A DNA stretch of 64,000 nt from contig CACRXP010000561.1 in the NCBI GenBank assembly GCA_902702965.1, forward strand, positions 193,937 through 257,936. Reading direction: 5' to 3'. Under the pieces are notes generated by a model. It ran no database searches. It was not told the origin of the DNA and was given only the letters and a program-made list of their open reading frames with translations. The position numbers and the translations under genes are program-made. Positions 36,289-47,637 of the stretch are shown one piece after another; the stretch's first letter is position 1; every line of letters starts with the position of its first letter. The DNA comes from Spirometra erinaceieuropaei. Its lineage: Eukaryota > Platyhelminthes > Cestoda > Diphyllobothriidea > Diphyllobothriidae.

Positions 36289-37264
36289 CAGTTTGCGATG
36301 TGATATCTCATAGAATATCAATAAAAATTCTGAAATGCGTCATCGACTCGATGAGATAACATAAGTTGGGCTGTAATACTACTCACCGTACAGCATACTT
36401 CCAAGGTACTTCATTCACGTCGGAATGCCGGCTATTAAGCGAATTTCTTTTTGACCGTCTGCACAGGGAAAACTGTTAATAATGACCACCTTATCAGTAT
36501 GCATTCTTAAAATTGATTTTCAATGCCCTTATTAATGCGAATATACTTCATGGAAAACATGCATAAACATTTTCATTCTTTTACACATCATACCTTTAAA
36601 TCATATTTTAATTTGGTACCTAAAATGAGTGTATAACTACGTTTTAAAAAACGTTTCCAATTCTCGAATAATGTTGAACTCGACCTGCCGTTACACATGC
36701 ATTAAGGGTTTCCAATCGACAAATTATGTATTTTCCGTGTACAGAAAATCATACATCTTGACTCTCTACCAAGAGGAGATTATATGGGCTTCATAAAATT
36801 TAACGGAGAATTTGAACCATATTTAAGCAGCATTAGTCCGTGCAGGGACACGATGTTTTATAAACAGACATTTCGTGGTCCTGAAAATCTCATAATTATA
36901 AACTTTTCACAACCGCATCACGACCTTCCATCAAGTACAAATTTTAAAGACGGCGTAGTTTCCATTTAAATGGGCAAAAGGATGGATATTTGTGCATTTT
37001 TTGATGAAATATACTTTGATTAATAGGGGCATCGAAAATCAATGAGAATAATACATTCAACAGACTTTGTCCTTTTTTGCAGAGTGCACGTTTCGCAGAC
37101 GGCCAAAAGAAGGCCATTCGAAAGCGGGTATTATGAAGTAAGTGGAATATCTTGGGTGTGTGCTGCACGGTAATTGGTATTACAACCCTACTTAAGTAAT
37201 CTCATCGAGTCGAAAACTTATTTCAGAATATAGGCTAACATTTCATGATTTAGAACACCTACTG
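36289..37264. mobile_element. Foldback element, full-length copy
   Basis: Starts CAGTTTGCGATGTGATATCT and ends AGAACACCTACTG followed by TA. Both arms carry the family landmarks in inverted order (AAATTCTGAAATGCGTCATCGACTCGATGAGAT with ATCTCATCGAGTCGAAAACTTATTTCAGAATAT). Length 976 bp. The outer few bases of the left arm have diverged. Confidence 0.8.
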
Positions 37265-37267
37265 TAA

Positions 37268-37475
37268 GTGGCATGCATCTCCTCAATGATTTCTATTACC
37301 CTACCAAACTCAAATATATTTCATGCAATATAAAAAATGTTCCTTTTTTCTTCTCATTTGGAAACAAATTACTCCTCAATATTTTATACTTGAAGCAATA
37401 TAGTCGTGCGGTTTTAAAAACGCTTCTAGTTATGATATTTTTCAAACCGTGAAATGCCCGTTCATCAAGCATCCT
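37268..37475. mobile_element. Foldback element fragment (left arm and centre)
   Basis: Directly follows the full copy. Family landmarks GTGGCATGCATCTCCTCAATGATTTC, CAAATATATTTCATG, TTTGGAAACAAATTAC and TTTTCAAACCGTGAAATGCCCGTTCATCAAGC are in left-to-centre order. It ends abruptly near 37475. Confidence 0.55.
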
Positions 37476-40400
37476 AGACGACGGTCGGTTGAAGGATTCC
37501 GACTAACCTGATGTAGACTGTGGACCGTTTTGCCAACGACAGCTACGTTGGAGTTTAAGCCTTACCGTTACCCTTAAATTTTTGACTAAATAAAAGCCTA
37601 CCATCGACGGTTCGTTTAAATTCTTTTTATTTTGGGCTATTGCTTTTTGATTTTGTTCTAGTTATCGAGCTCACTTTCGTTGACAAATAGTTGCATAAGG
37701 TAAGACGATCGGGGGAAATTTAATTATTTTCGGTGTTTTATTGCATTATACCTGCTGGCCGTCTTGCGCTTTGCCATAACACAGAACCCGCCCCTATCAT
37801 GATTTCCCTTTGACACTGGCCGCAGACTACCTCAAGTTAATTGAGGCCCTACACCCTACCGTCGCCACATCCTGTCTCTACACTTACTTATGTTGCTCGT
37901 TAAATTTACAACACTGCTTAAACTCGCCTCAAGCCCTTACGAAACTCATGTACTATTATCTGAATAATGCGTAGAAACGTATAGCAGTCTGTATTTTTGA
38001 ACCTATGAGTGCGAGTTTAATGGCAGGTCAAATAAGAAATTATTCAGGATGTAGAGTATTAAAAACCAAAGAACGCCTTTCTCTCAAGCATAAAATTCGA
38101 AAACGTCATAGTTCACCAATACGTACATAAAACTACACATGTATTTTTCGGACAACGATGGGACGTAGGACCACTAAATAACGTGTGGTAGCCTGTAGAC
38201 CGTCACATACGCTGAATAGTGGTGGTGGGCATTTTACGGGTGGAATGATACACAGGACGGAAAGCAGAAAAACAGGGAAAATAACTTAATTTCCCCCTAA
38301 TGTCTTATTGTACGCTGCCATTTGTCAAATAAATTGGGTGCGATAGTTACAAAATGAACTGTGAGCAATTTTCAAAAAATAAAGCGCAGCTGGTGACTTA
38401 AGATTTATTGAGTAAGGGAAGGAAATTACAATGGAAACGGAAAACAAAAAGTAATGTTTACAGTCACACTGAAGTTTAGGACATATTTTTGGAGTTGCCA
38501 TCCATTTAGGGCTCCTGCACACTATCGTTACCCTTTTTTAATAATGCAATATGTTCTTTTGTTTTCTCCGAAATTTTGATGATGTGATTTCTGCCTGGTT
38601 TTCAAATCAGCCTGATTTTTTTTTCTAAAAATCACACAAGCCTAAGATTTCAAATCATAAAATCGGAGCACTTTGGAGGAGCAGTCTTTGTCGACGACAG
38701 AAAACGATGCGAACATTTCAGTAAACTTTTTAAAACCGTTGTACATTTCAGTTCCATGTTAATCGTCTTTCGGCAGAGCATTCCATTTATAGCATTTGCT
38801 AATCGCAGGAAGTCTCCTTATAATTCCCAAAATGTGTCTGTTCATTTTGCATAGAAGGAAGACTTCTAAGCTAATGTCTTTATCGGTGTGACTGTTCGTT
38901 TAGTTCCATAAAATATTATCGGTCTCTAGTTGATGTCTCATCCTCTTTGCGTGTCGATCGTGCATATGCGTAATAAAAAGATTAGAATAAAGACAGGGAT
39001 AATTATTTTAAATAGGCAATATAGTTTCCAGCCGCGGAACGCAAAACTGTCGCGCTGAAAACACCGCACTCACTTATCGCATACGTTGAACGGACCTGAA
39101 AAATGCAAGTTCTGAAATCATCTTACACGCCCAACAGTCAGGAAAAAGAATATCCCAAATTTTCACACTTTCCAGGGAAGAGCGATTATCTTTGTATAAA
39201 AACGTTTTGTCAAATCGAGTTTTTGTAAGTTCAAGCTAGAGGCATTTCCTTTCATTTTGCCGCTAGGAGGAAGTATCAGATATATTGGAAGCGCTGTTGT
39301 AGCGAGATTGCCGCCTAGATAGGTGACAAATGCCGTTTGAATAACGCACATAAGGTTCACCTCACACGATTAGAAAGCACGGGCTGAAATTCCTCTCTTT
39401 AGGCAAAACGTCTATTCTGTTGGGGAAAGGGAAGGGCCATACAGAAATGCTGACGGTTTTGAAGAGTCCATAGGTGTTGTTGTTTCAAAGACTGCCCGAG
39501 GATATAACGTGAAACTGTTCACAACTGCGTGCGATCCAATTAAACGGGAGTTTAGCGGACAGATTGCGTAAATTAAAACCCCAGATAGTGATCCACGGAC
39601 ACATAGACTATGTACGGAAATGTTTTGTTTCAGACCATGTGGTTATATTCTTTTGTTTTGCTGGTTTGCATACTTACTTTTCGCCCTGCTTGCAATCTGT
39701 TCAACGACAATACCAAAACTATCTAACTATTTCGCTGTTTAAATCAAACCGCTATCAGAATCTTTGCAAAAATATCGCCTTTCGTTTTATCCTTCCAAGG
39801 AGGACGTTTACATAAATACCTCATTCTGCCTTTGGCAGTCAAGTTGCTTCTATTTGCCCGTACAACATGTATGATATCATTTGCATGACCAATGAGGCAA
39901 CTGCATTTGCCGTGCAATTTTATTTATAGAATTCCTCAAGCATAGATTTTACGTATTCTTCAGCTCATAAATTTGTGACCTACAAATCAATTTAATATTT
40001 TTTGCCAAAGAAATTAAGCAGTATTTTGTTGAGACATTTGCAGGAACTTACAGTCTATTTTTGAACCCTTTCGACAACCGTTTTAGGTGAATACACAATG
40101 GGAGAGCAGTTTTTATGCTTCTGGCTAAGGTTGAAACAGGCGCAGCAATTTCGTCTGCAACAAAATAGCATGCATTTTGGAGAATCTGTAAGAAGCCTGC
40201 AATTATTTACTCATACTGAGGGGAGTACTGTCGAAAAACGGTTTACATGACAAATCGTTTAACATATGCCTCCGAATAGGCCGGAAAATGTTTTAAAAAA
40301 TTTACTTTTCATGTTTCTTCGCCTGGCTTACGGGTGATTCAGTGAGGAAAATTACCTGGGTACATCGATTCGGCCTCTATTAGCATAAAAAGCCGAGATC

Positions 40401-40821
40401 TTTATCGAATGAAATGGTTAAAAGACCACGAGTGGCTGTTGTGGCACCATTTTCAGTTGTTGCAGTTAGAGATTAACGCTTCAGATTTGGGACCGTTCCA
40501 GGAAAAAAGCCGCAAGTGCGGTAATAAAAATAGCACATTGATAACAACCCTTTGTTAAACAACATTGCTCCAACGTTATCCTTTACATGGAAATATTTCC
40601 CTGTGAACCAGAAGTTGTCAGACTGGCAGCGCAATTCAAAGTAGTAAAATGTTTATTTTGGGCGTGGTTTTTGAAAAGATACCGTCTGCCGTCAGTTGAT
40701 AGAAATGGTTAATTATAAATTTCATTTTTAGTGCTTTGTAAATAAGCATTTTGGAGGATTTGATTCAAACGGAGTCTACCAATCTCCATGTTTTAATTAA
40801 ATAGAGCTTGGTGCAGTGGAC
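37476..40821. other. No recognised gene or repeat
   Basis: Nothing assignable. Frames are short (longest 83 codons at 39564-39815, without a motif). Confidence 0.4.
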
Positions 40822-40823
40822 TA

Positions 40824-41807
40824 CAGTAGGTGGGCTCACGCATGGAATGTCAACAGAAATTCCGAAATGCGTTTTTGTTTCGAGAAGATAAATCAAGAAG
40901 CGTCTTAAAACTAGTCAGTTTGCAACATACTTCTATAATATTTCAGTTGCCTCAGGATGCCGGCTTTCAAATGTATTTCCTGTTGTCAGCAAGCCAAATC
41001 TCCACTCTGTAAAAAACGGCTACTTAAGTGGCACGAATTTTTCTCATTGATTTTCGATGTTCTCAAAAATTCAATTATAGTTCATAGAAAACATACATAA
41101 AAATATTCATTCATTTACATATTCGGTAGATAACTATGTTTTCCCTAATTTTATACGTGCAAGGGGGACATAATTCAATTTTTAAAAAAGTTTCAAGCTG
41201 TGAGATTTCGTAATACCGTGAAAGGGCCTGTCATCCAACGTCATGTCTCCGCATTTACCAAAGTGTCTTGTAAAGTTGACAATGCGGCTCAACTCCACTG
41301 CTTAATCTTATGAACCCCATATGGTCTCCCCTTAATAACGCAGAGAATTATATTGTTTTTCGTACGCGGAAAGTATAGGGCTTGTAGTTTTGGAACCCCC
41401 GAATCCAAGTGTAACGTTAGAGCGGGTTCAAAATTATCCGGGAATTTGAAAGGTTGTTTAAAACCAAATGTTATCCTTCCTTCGAGTTTTAGATTGAAAA
41501 AAGACGTAATTTTTACCGACTGAGCAAAAAGAATGAATATTTTTATGCATCTTGTCCATAAAATATAATTTAATTTTGGAGGGCTCCGAAAAACAGTAAG
41601 ACAAATTCGTGCTATATAGGTAGTCGTCTTTTATAGAGTGCAGTTTTTCCATGCAGCAGAAAGGAAGTACATTCGAAAACCGACAGCCTGATGTAACTGA
41701 AATATTATGGAATAATGTTGCAGGCTGATTAGTTTTACGATTTTACTTAATTAAACTTTCCGAAACGAAAACGCACTTCGGAATTTCATGAGTGGGCACA
41801 TCTACTG
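40824..41807. mobile_element. Foldback element, full-length, CAGTAGGTGGGC subfamily
   Basis: Left terminus TA-CAGTAGGTGGGCTCACGCAT; right terminus ATGAGTGGGCACATCTACTG. Arms of roughly 400 bp are inverted copies (AAATTCCGAAATGCGTTTTTGTTTCGA against CGAAACGAAAACGCACTTCGGAATTT; TGATTTTCGATG and the GAAAACATACATAAAAATATTCATTC block against their complements). A central unpaired part of about 200 bp contains CTCCACTGCTTAATCTTATGAACCCC. Length 984 bp. Confidence 0.85.
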
Positions 41808-42094
41808 CGTGCGGTATACACGAACGAGGTGCTGTAGGTTTGCTAGCTGCTTCAAGGGGGAGGGAAAAGACAGTGAGACCGGTCCTGGGGAATTCATCCC
41901 TATTGGACTGCAGCGCATTCCTTGTCATATTTACTTCAACGTGCACCAGTCCGTCACGAGGTGCTAAGCGTTGCGACTTCGAGGACTGTCATTTGGCCGG
42001 GCCAGGTTCGGTGAACTTTCCTGCACGATACTCCCACTCAGAGGGAGTCTAAGTCGACAACTTCTTGTTCTAAAGTTGTGAAAATCCCCATTGC
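41808..42094. other. No recognised feature
   Basis: Moderately GC-rich sequence between a foldback element and PLE-C; an 86-codon plus frame is open but not recognisable. Confidence 0.3.
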
Positions 42095-42800
42095 TATATT
42101 CGGAAGAAACAGTGGCGAGCAAACGTTGCTTTCGATAACTTCTCCTCAGGCCAGTACTGCTTAATGGGACGGGGTACAGTGAGTGAAAAAATCGATATAA
42201 TTAGTTTTAAGGTACAGGCTAGGCAAGAGCGGAAGGGCACAGAATGTTGTATGTAGTTAGTCAACCTTCGACCACGGTAAGCGCGGAGCCTAAACGAGGT
42301 TCTTCTGGGCGTATAGGGTCGGTTTTCATAACCTGATGGTGGCGGCTTCTGCTGTTGCTAACAGGCGCTGGCCCAGTAGCTTAGGGTAGCTCGAGAGGAC
42401 CTTATAAATCACAGGATATGCTTCAGCGGGGTCCACACGATACCCTGAATCCACTGCATGCGCAAGGATGGCGCTGTCTATTCTCCTAGTTTTACCCTTT
42501 GCCAGCCATGCGGGAAGGGGCTCTCTTATTCTTTTGGAAAGGCGCCGACTCGTACGACCAATATAGCCTGTTCCAAAGGAGCAAGTGAATGAGTAGATGC
42601 ACGTTGAGGTGGTCTGAGTTGGCAGCCTATCCTTGCCTTCTTCGCATATAATAGGGAAAGTGAGGAATGATATGCGGACCCTTGCTGTTGGGAAGGTTCC
42701 CTAGACAGATTGGCCAAGGCGTTTTCTTATGAGTTCACTCGCAGCGTCTCCTTGAAAGGGGACACTGAGAAACAACTTTTTTTCGGTGGTCAGTGTGGTG
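42095..42800 (-). pseudogene. PLE-C 3' fragment, second copy: GIY-YIG domain
   Basis: Minus-strand relative of 21525-22240. Translation shows LFLSVPFQGDAASELIRK, KDRLPTQTTSTCIYSFTC, then the GIY-YIG core (FGTGYIGRTSRRLSKRIREP; copy 1 has CG where this has FG), PLPAWLAKGKTRRID and RLLATAEAATIRL followed by a stop. The 3' tail runs to about 42095 (GAAGAAACAGTGGCGAGCAA on the plus strand). At its 5' edge it meets an inverted piece of the same element head-to-head at about 42800. Confidence 0.75.
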
Positions 42801-42935
42801 GGCCAGCGCCTGTTAGAAAGAGCAGAAGCGGCCGCAACCAGGTTACGAAAACCGACCTTATGCGCCCAGAAAATCTTCGCTCAGGCCGCGCGCTTACCAT
42901 GGTCAAAGGTTGACTAACCACGTATAACTTTCTGC
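42801..42935 (+). mobile_element. PLE-C inverted fragment, first part
   Basis: Plus-strand PLE-C sequence beginning GGGCCAGCGCCTGTTAG, within the RLLATAEAA block, and running through ATGGTCAAAGGTTGACTAACCACGTATAAC. It is interrupted by the TIR element at 42936 and resumes at 44405, where the 3' tail (TAAAACCTAACTTTTATCGA ... CGAAAGCAACGTTCGATCGCC) continues to about 44540. Confidence 0.7.
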
Positions 42936-44396
42936 GGTTAGATGGTAGTTGGTAGCTCTTCCGGTACGAAAAACTCCCAGCTGCCTGTCTTACGGGACCG
43001 GTGGTAATAGGGGCTATACGGGTGGGCAAATGAGTGGAGCCGTAAATGGCGCTTGTATTGTCTGCCTGGAATTGACGCTCATGTTAAAGTGGAAGCCTAA
43101 TTTAAATAAGGTGAAAAATGCAAGGAGGGTATAAGAATAAGAATGGATAACTAGTACGGTATGCGGAATAAATGCATCCTTGCCCCAGGTTGAAAAGAAT
43201 AGCAAGTGAAGGCGAACAACCAATAGGAAGAAAGCAATGTCTCTTAAGGTCATTCCGCAGTATGTGCGATAGTAATCTAACCGGCAGAATGGACATGGGA
43301 ACACGAGAGTCATGCAGCGGCACGTAGGACGGCATAACGCAAGAGGGGTAAGACTTTAATGCGAAAAATATGTTTGGGCGGAAGAGAAAACCCGTATATA
43401 ATAGTTTATTGCCACTGTGGCCACATTTAGGATTACAAATATGGCAGTAGTTGTTTGCTTTGGGTGAATGGTGTATTATGCAATGTAAAGAGGAATTAGC
43501 GCTCTGTATATGAAGGTCCACATTGTTCTGCTTGCAGAGCCCAGTCTCTTAGAAGGCGAAGGAAAGCAGGACCGCAAATGGATAGGCCGACAGATTATTC
43601 GCGGATCCTGAAAATAATCCAGTCGCTCTGCCTAGTGCAGTATCTCCAACAGAAAGGACTACTGACCTGTAAGGTCTTATGTAGATGTCGAAAGGTCATG
43701 CCATTACAAATACTGCGACAGCACACGGATGGTTATGCCTTCAGGTAAGATCTGTGTACTGCGATATGCAGACTTAAGATGCGCCGTGTGGGGAGATTTT
43801 TGCAGCGCATCGTTCTCGGGACGGTCGAAGTGAACAAAGTCCTTCCTGCTACCAAATACAACCGGCTGCTCGTAAAGGCTGGTGATGAAGGGCAACACTG
43901 TCAATACGACTGATGCAGTGAATGGAGCATCGGTAGACACCCTATCTGCGCGCCGGTTGTCCTTTCGTACACGATCACGCCGGACTCAACTGGAGGTCTG
44001 GAGTAAAAAAACTCAAGGGCGCAGGCTAAATGCCGAAAGGGAGACCCGCGCCAATCCGCCTAGGATAGTACCTATGCTATTAATCTGATGCAGGTAATAC
44101 AGTGCGTGCATGCAAATAAAAGCATAATGAGAAGCATGATGAATCTTAATCCGCCTAGGATAAATCTTTCGCCTTTTACTAAATATTTCCGTGAGGGGTG
44201 CAGTAAAATGACTCTATGCAGACATTTTTTCAGTTCCACGTTCTCGGGGCGGTTAAAGTGAAGAAGAAAGTCATCCTGACAGGGCTTCTGCGCGTGCACT
44301 CCCAGACATAATGAGAACGTAATCACAGCTACTGAAATTGAGCCAGTAGGAACAATTGTAAAATCAGTGGGCAGGGCTACCAACTTCCATCGTACC
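42936..44396. mobile_element. Non-autonomous TIR DNA transposon with 8-bp TSD
   Basis: CTTTCTGC at 42928-42935 is repeated at 44397-44404. The insert starts GGTTAGATGGTAGTTGGTAG and ends CTACCAACTTCCATCGTACC, imperfect terminal inverted repeats (the TGGTAG/GTTGGTAG core is shared). It splits PLE-C sequence cleanly, so the insertion is certain. It is 1461 bp with no recognisable transposase; the 139-codon minus frame (43102-43521) contains a CHICNPKCGHSG string that looks faintly like a zinc ribbon. Inside, GTTCTCGGGRCGGTYRAAGTG occurs twice (about 43812 and 44239) and ATCCGCCTAGGATA twice. GG-starting TIRs with 8-9-bp TSDs occur in the Merlin superfamily, known in flatworms; hAT is an alternative. 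Confidence 0.75.
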
Positions 44397-44404
44397 CTTT
44401 CTGC

Positions 44405-44540
44405 GCTCTTTCGCTTTTGCCTAACCTGTAAGTTAAAACCTAACTTTTATCGATTTTTTTCACTCACTGTACCCCGTCCCATATAACTGTATTGGCCTGA
44501 CGAGAAGTTATCGAAAGCAACGTTCGATCGCCACTGTTTC
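44405..44540 (+). mobile_element. PLE-C inverted fragment, 3' tail
   Basis: Continuation of 42801-42935 after the TIR element. Shares GTAAGTTAAAACCTAACTTTTATC, TGTACCCCGTCCCATATAACTGTATTGGCCTGA and CGAAAGCAACGTTCGATCGCCACTGTTTCTTC with the other two PLE-C tails. Confidence 0.7.
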
Positions 44541-44559
44541 TTCTAAACTTCCTGTTTCT

Positions 44560-44700
44560 GTGAAAATCTGGTCCACCCCGCTGGGATTAGGTCGTGCACG
44601 GCACGTATACGGGGGCAGTTTATCTGCCACCATCTCTGGTGATGGGTGCGGGTGCGACTTCGAAACGTCAGGCCAATAAACTTCCCGTTCCTTTAATAGC
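44560..44700 (+). repeat. Probable solo terminal repeat of another PLE
   Basis: Ends with the same kind of sequence as PLE-A terminal repeats (hammerhead-like core, then CAGGCCAATAAACTTCCCGTTCC, compared with CAGGCCAATAAAGCTCTTGTCCC in PLE-A). Upstream sequence differs from PLE-A, so it would be a different family. No attached coding region is visible. Confidence 0.45.
44632..44673 (+). ncRNA. Hammerhead-like motif, degenerate
   Basis: The core reads CTGGTGA (consensus CTGATGA), an imperfect GC-rich hairpin, then GAAAC and GTC, followed by AGGCC. Stem I pairing (ATCT with AGGC) keeps three pairs. The A to G change in the catalytic box should disable it. Confidence 0.5.
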
Positions 44701-45417
44701 ATCTTCTTTTTCTTTGAGGTTGTTTCTCTTTGTCAGGCATTATGGCTGAGCCCGCTCCCGGCCGAAGTCCGTGACCGAGGAGCAAATGCGCGGATGCCGC
44801 ACATTTCACTGTCCCTCCTTAACCTTGCTGTGCCACTCACAGTGGACTCCGTCGCTTTCAACAGCCGAACTGTCATTGTGAGCCCGCTTTGCCGTAGCGG
44901 TTGTGTCCAAGGTAGTTTTTCCTTCAAGGACGACGTTTGGCACTTTGTGGTGATGGATGGTGCTGTCACAAGCATAATAAATTGACACCCAAACACATTG
45001 GCTTTTCGAAATAGCAGCATTACTCTCCGGAGGGTAACTGTTGAATAAGTGCTGTCTTTATAATTGTAATCCATATTTACTGTAATGACACAGTTTTTAC
45101 CTTGTCAATTGTCAACAGATGGTAAGTGATTCCTAAGCTGAAGTTCATGACATTCACGGGAGTGCATTTGACCACATTTACACCCAGATGGGTCTCATCT
45201 TTCTCTGTCCAGAGTCTGTGATTACTCTATCTACTCTGTCATGCGCTTATACAGTTTTCCTAACCACTCTGAAGTCCAGAAAGTTCGGGGCATATCGAGT
45301 CCCCACCGTTGAGGCGTTCATGAAATCATGACGGCACACGCTTGTCAGGTGACGATCACAGATTCACTGGCTCTGACTCTTTGAACTAGCCGCATGGCGG
45401 ACGCCGTTGAAACAAAA
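44701..45417. other. No recognised feature
   Basis: GC-moderate sequence at 44720-44990 with open frames on both strands (up to 113 codons). It follows the PLE-like terminal repeat and could be the 5' region of that element, but I see no PLE protein block. Confidence 0.3.
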
Positions 45418-46540
45418 GTAGATGGCATCATTCTTAAGATTTCAACCAAACTTTTAAACTGGGATTTCGATTAAAAAGGATAACCCAGGTGGGCCATATA
45501 GTATTTGTTACCATGCAGAATAATCCCGGGCAGTGAAGTCCCTTATGCTCCCTCCGGCTGGAAAGCTCCGTACTACGTGTGCCATTGTGTTAAATTTCAG
45601 CGAAATTATTGTGACGATCAGTGTCAGTATCGGTTTCGGTTAGAACACGGAAACAGTGTCGTACCTCAAATTTAGCACAAGGCCACTTGTATTAGAGGAT
45701 AGGGACTTTTTCATCCCAAACAAAAGATATTTTGGTGCCTGAAGATACCGGATTTTAAATACGAGACTTTCCGACAGCGTAATGAAATAAGGCTTGCTGT
45801 ATACGTCTGACATTGATCTTCGGCGGCCTAATAAAGCTCAGCATATTCCATGGAGAATCTGAACAAATATGCTTTTCTGCATATATTTTCCGTGTAATTG
45901 ACCTTTCTTTCTTATTTTAAGCCCTAGAAAATGATATGTTCTGGTTTTAGAGCTGCTCATTAATTTCTCAGTAATTTTTGCGTCATACGTCTCTCTGGGG
46001 TTTCCAAAGAGCAGATAGTACACTCTTTATTTGAGGAAAATTATGCATTAAATTAAATTGCAGAGACGTTATCTTATTAAGATCACGACTTTTTAACGTA
46101 TCTAAAACAAGCTGAAAACTTCATAAACTGCATTAAAAACACGCTGATAAGATGCTATCTAATGAAATATTCGCAAGTCTAAAAATCACGTAATAAGAGA
46201 CGTTTTAGGACTAACTGTTTATGTATCTCTGCTCAGAATGCTTAAACATCACAGCTTCTTACAGGATAGGTATAAGGACGGATATTTTATGGGCGCTTCC
46301 TACAAAATTGGTTTTCATCTACAAGGACACCGAACACCAACGGCAAATGTCTGCCATTCAAATGACCCTCTTAAAGTGAACTTTATTTTTATTTAACTGG
46401 AAACCGACATCCTGACCTGACTGAAATCCTTTCTGCAGTATTCTGAATGATAATCAACGCTTCAACTCCTATCAAACAAATTCTTTGAACCGAAGTTGTA
46501 TTTTCTAATTCCCCTTCGCGTTTTCATGATACATCCGGCT
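45418..46540. mobile_element. Foldback element, diverged copy
   Basis: Left part AGTAGATGGCATCATTCTTAAGATTTCAACCAAACTTTTAAAC matches the family's left arm loosely. Landmarks AACCCAGGTGGGCCATATAG, ATCTTCGGCGGCCTAATAAAGC and TTTCTCAGTAATTTTTGCGTC follow. The right end near 46540 has TTCCCCTTCGCGTTTTCATGAT. More diverged than the other full copies. Confidence 0.5.
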
Positions 46541-47462
46541 TCCTGAGCAGCAGGAAATCAATAATTCATGCAAAAATGGGTAGCGACGATGAGAGGCATT
46601 CTACGTCTTGCAGGGAGGATGTTGGACAAAGAGCTTCACGGAGGCGACTGACAACTCTTGGATCACGACTGGACGTTGTCGTCCAAGGACTGCAAATTTA
46701 AAGTCAACCAGTTCGCACACCCAAAAACAGGCAAGAGACATCAAGAACAGTGGTAGTTTCGTCTGGGCAGACGAAACAAGACTTTACTTAACCCTACAAT
46801 TTTTTGGGCACAGAGAGCGATCCTTCTCAGAAAATCCGTAGTTGTTATTCTGAAAAAAAACAAAATTTTTCGAAACCGAGAAATGCGACTTTTGTCAATT
46901 TCAAGCTCAGCACAGGAGGAAAAAATGTTCCTCTCCATGAGAAGTATTCACGTACTCTCGGGAGTAAGCTGATAAAGATCTGCTATTTTTATGTGCTGTA
47001 GCCAGTTTCCGGAAAGTGTCCACTAGGGCATAAAATAAAGGAAAATAATGGCCTCGTTGTGCAATCCTCTGGGCTGGCCCATTCGGGTCTACGACATATT
47101 ATGTGAACTAGCGGTAACTGTACCGACTGCTCAGATATATGTTGTGAACATCGGCGAAATAACAAGGTAATTGCACATTCTCACGTGTTTTCCATTACCC
47201 ACTCCGCTTTCGACGTTGTTCCCTAGGGAATTGACAAAAAAAGCGGAGCGGCGCTATGAGAATGGGACCTCCTAGGTTAGAGCACAGAAGGTTTAGAAAA
47301 TTCTCAAGTAAAGTCAAGTGAAGACCATTCTGACATTCGCAGTCAGAATGCAGAGGCATACGTCGACTTTATATTAATATTACTATTGACAGTCATCTGA
47401 GACAACGGCCTCCGCATTTTGACGAAGTCCATGAGATTTTCAGATATCTACAATTTGGCAAC
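46541..47462. other. No recognised gene
   Basis: About 46600-46800 has a 77-codon plus frame in somewhat GC-rich sequence (TDNSWITTGRCRPRTANLKS region) that might be a decayed coding fragment, but no domain is recognised. The rest is blank. Confidence 0.35.
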
Positions 47463-47503
47463 AACCTTTGCGAGACGAAGAGCCGAGTCCCAGGAAGTAG
47501 TCT

Positions 47504-47637
47504 TGAAGAAGGAGACACGATCGCCGGGATAAGAGCTTTATTAGCCTGACGTTTTGGATTCCTACTCAAATCCATCATCAGAGACAAAAGAGCAGAAACG
47601 GGTGGTTGTTGCACAAGGGGCTGCGGTATTTATAGGA
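47504..47637 (-). repeat. PLE-A terminal repeat, inverted 5' copy
   Basis: Reverse complement of the repeat at 49752-49886, with a few differences. It directly abuts the truncated coding body at TATAGGA/AAGCTGCC. Confidence 0.9.
47544..47585 (-). ncRNA. Minimal hammerhead ribozyme motif (inverted 5' repeat)
   Basis: On the minus strand: GTCT-CTGATGA, hairpin GGATTT/GAATCC with loop GAGTAG, AAAAC, GTC, AGGC. It keeps CTGATGA and GTC; the usual GAAAC is AAAAC, losing the catalytic-core G. Stem I is GTCT with AGGC. The ACGT in (A)AAACGTC is self-complementary, so stem III could only form between two molecules, as proposed for PLE hammerheads. Confidence 0.75.

Noticed and set aside
43102..43521. 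139-codon minus-strand frame as a zinc-ribbon transposase
   Set aside because: Only a CxxC-like string supports it, there is no DDE-like region, and the enclosing element is too short; it is mentioned only as a lead.
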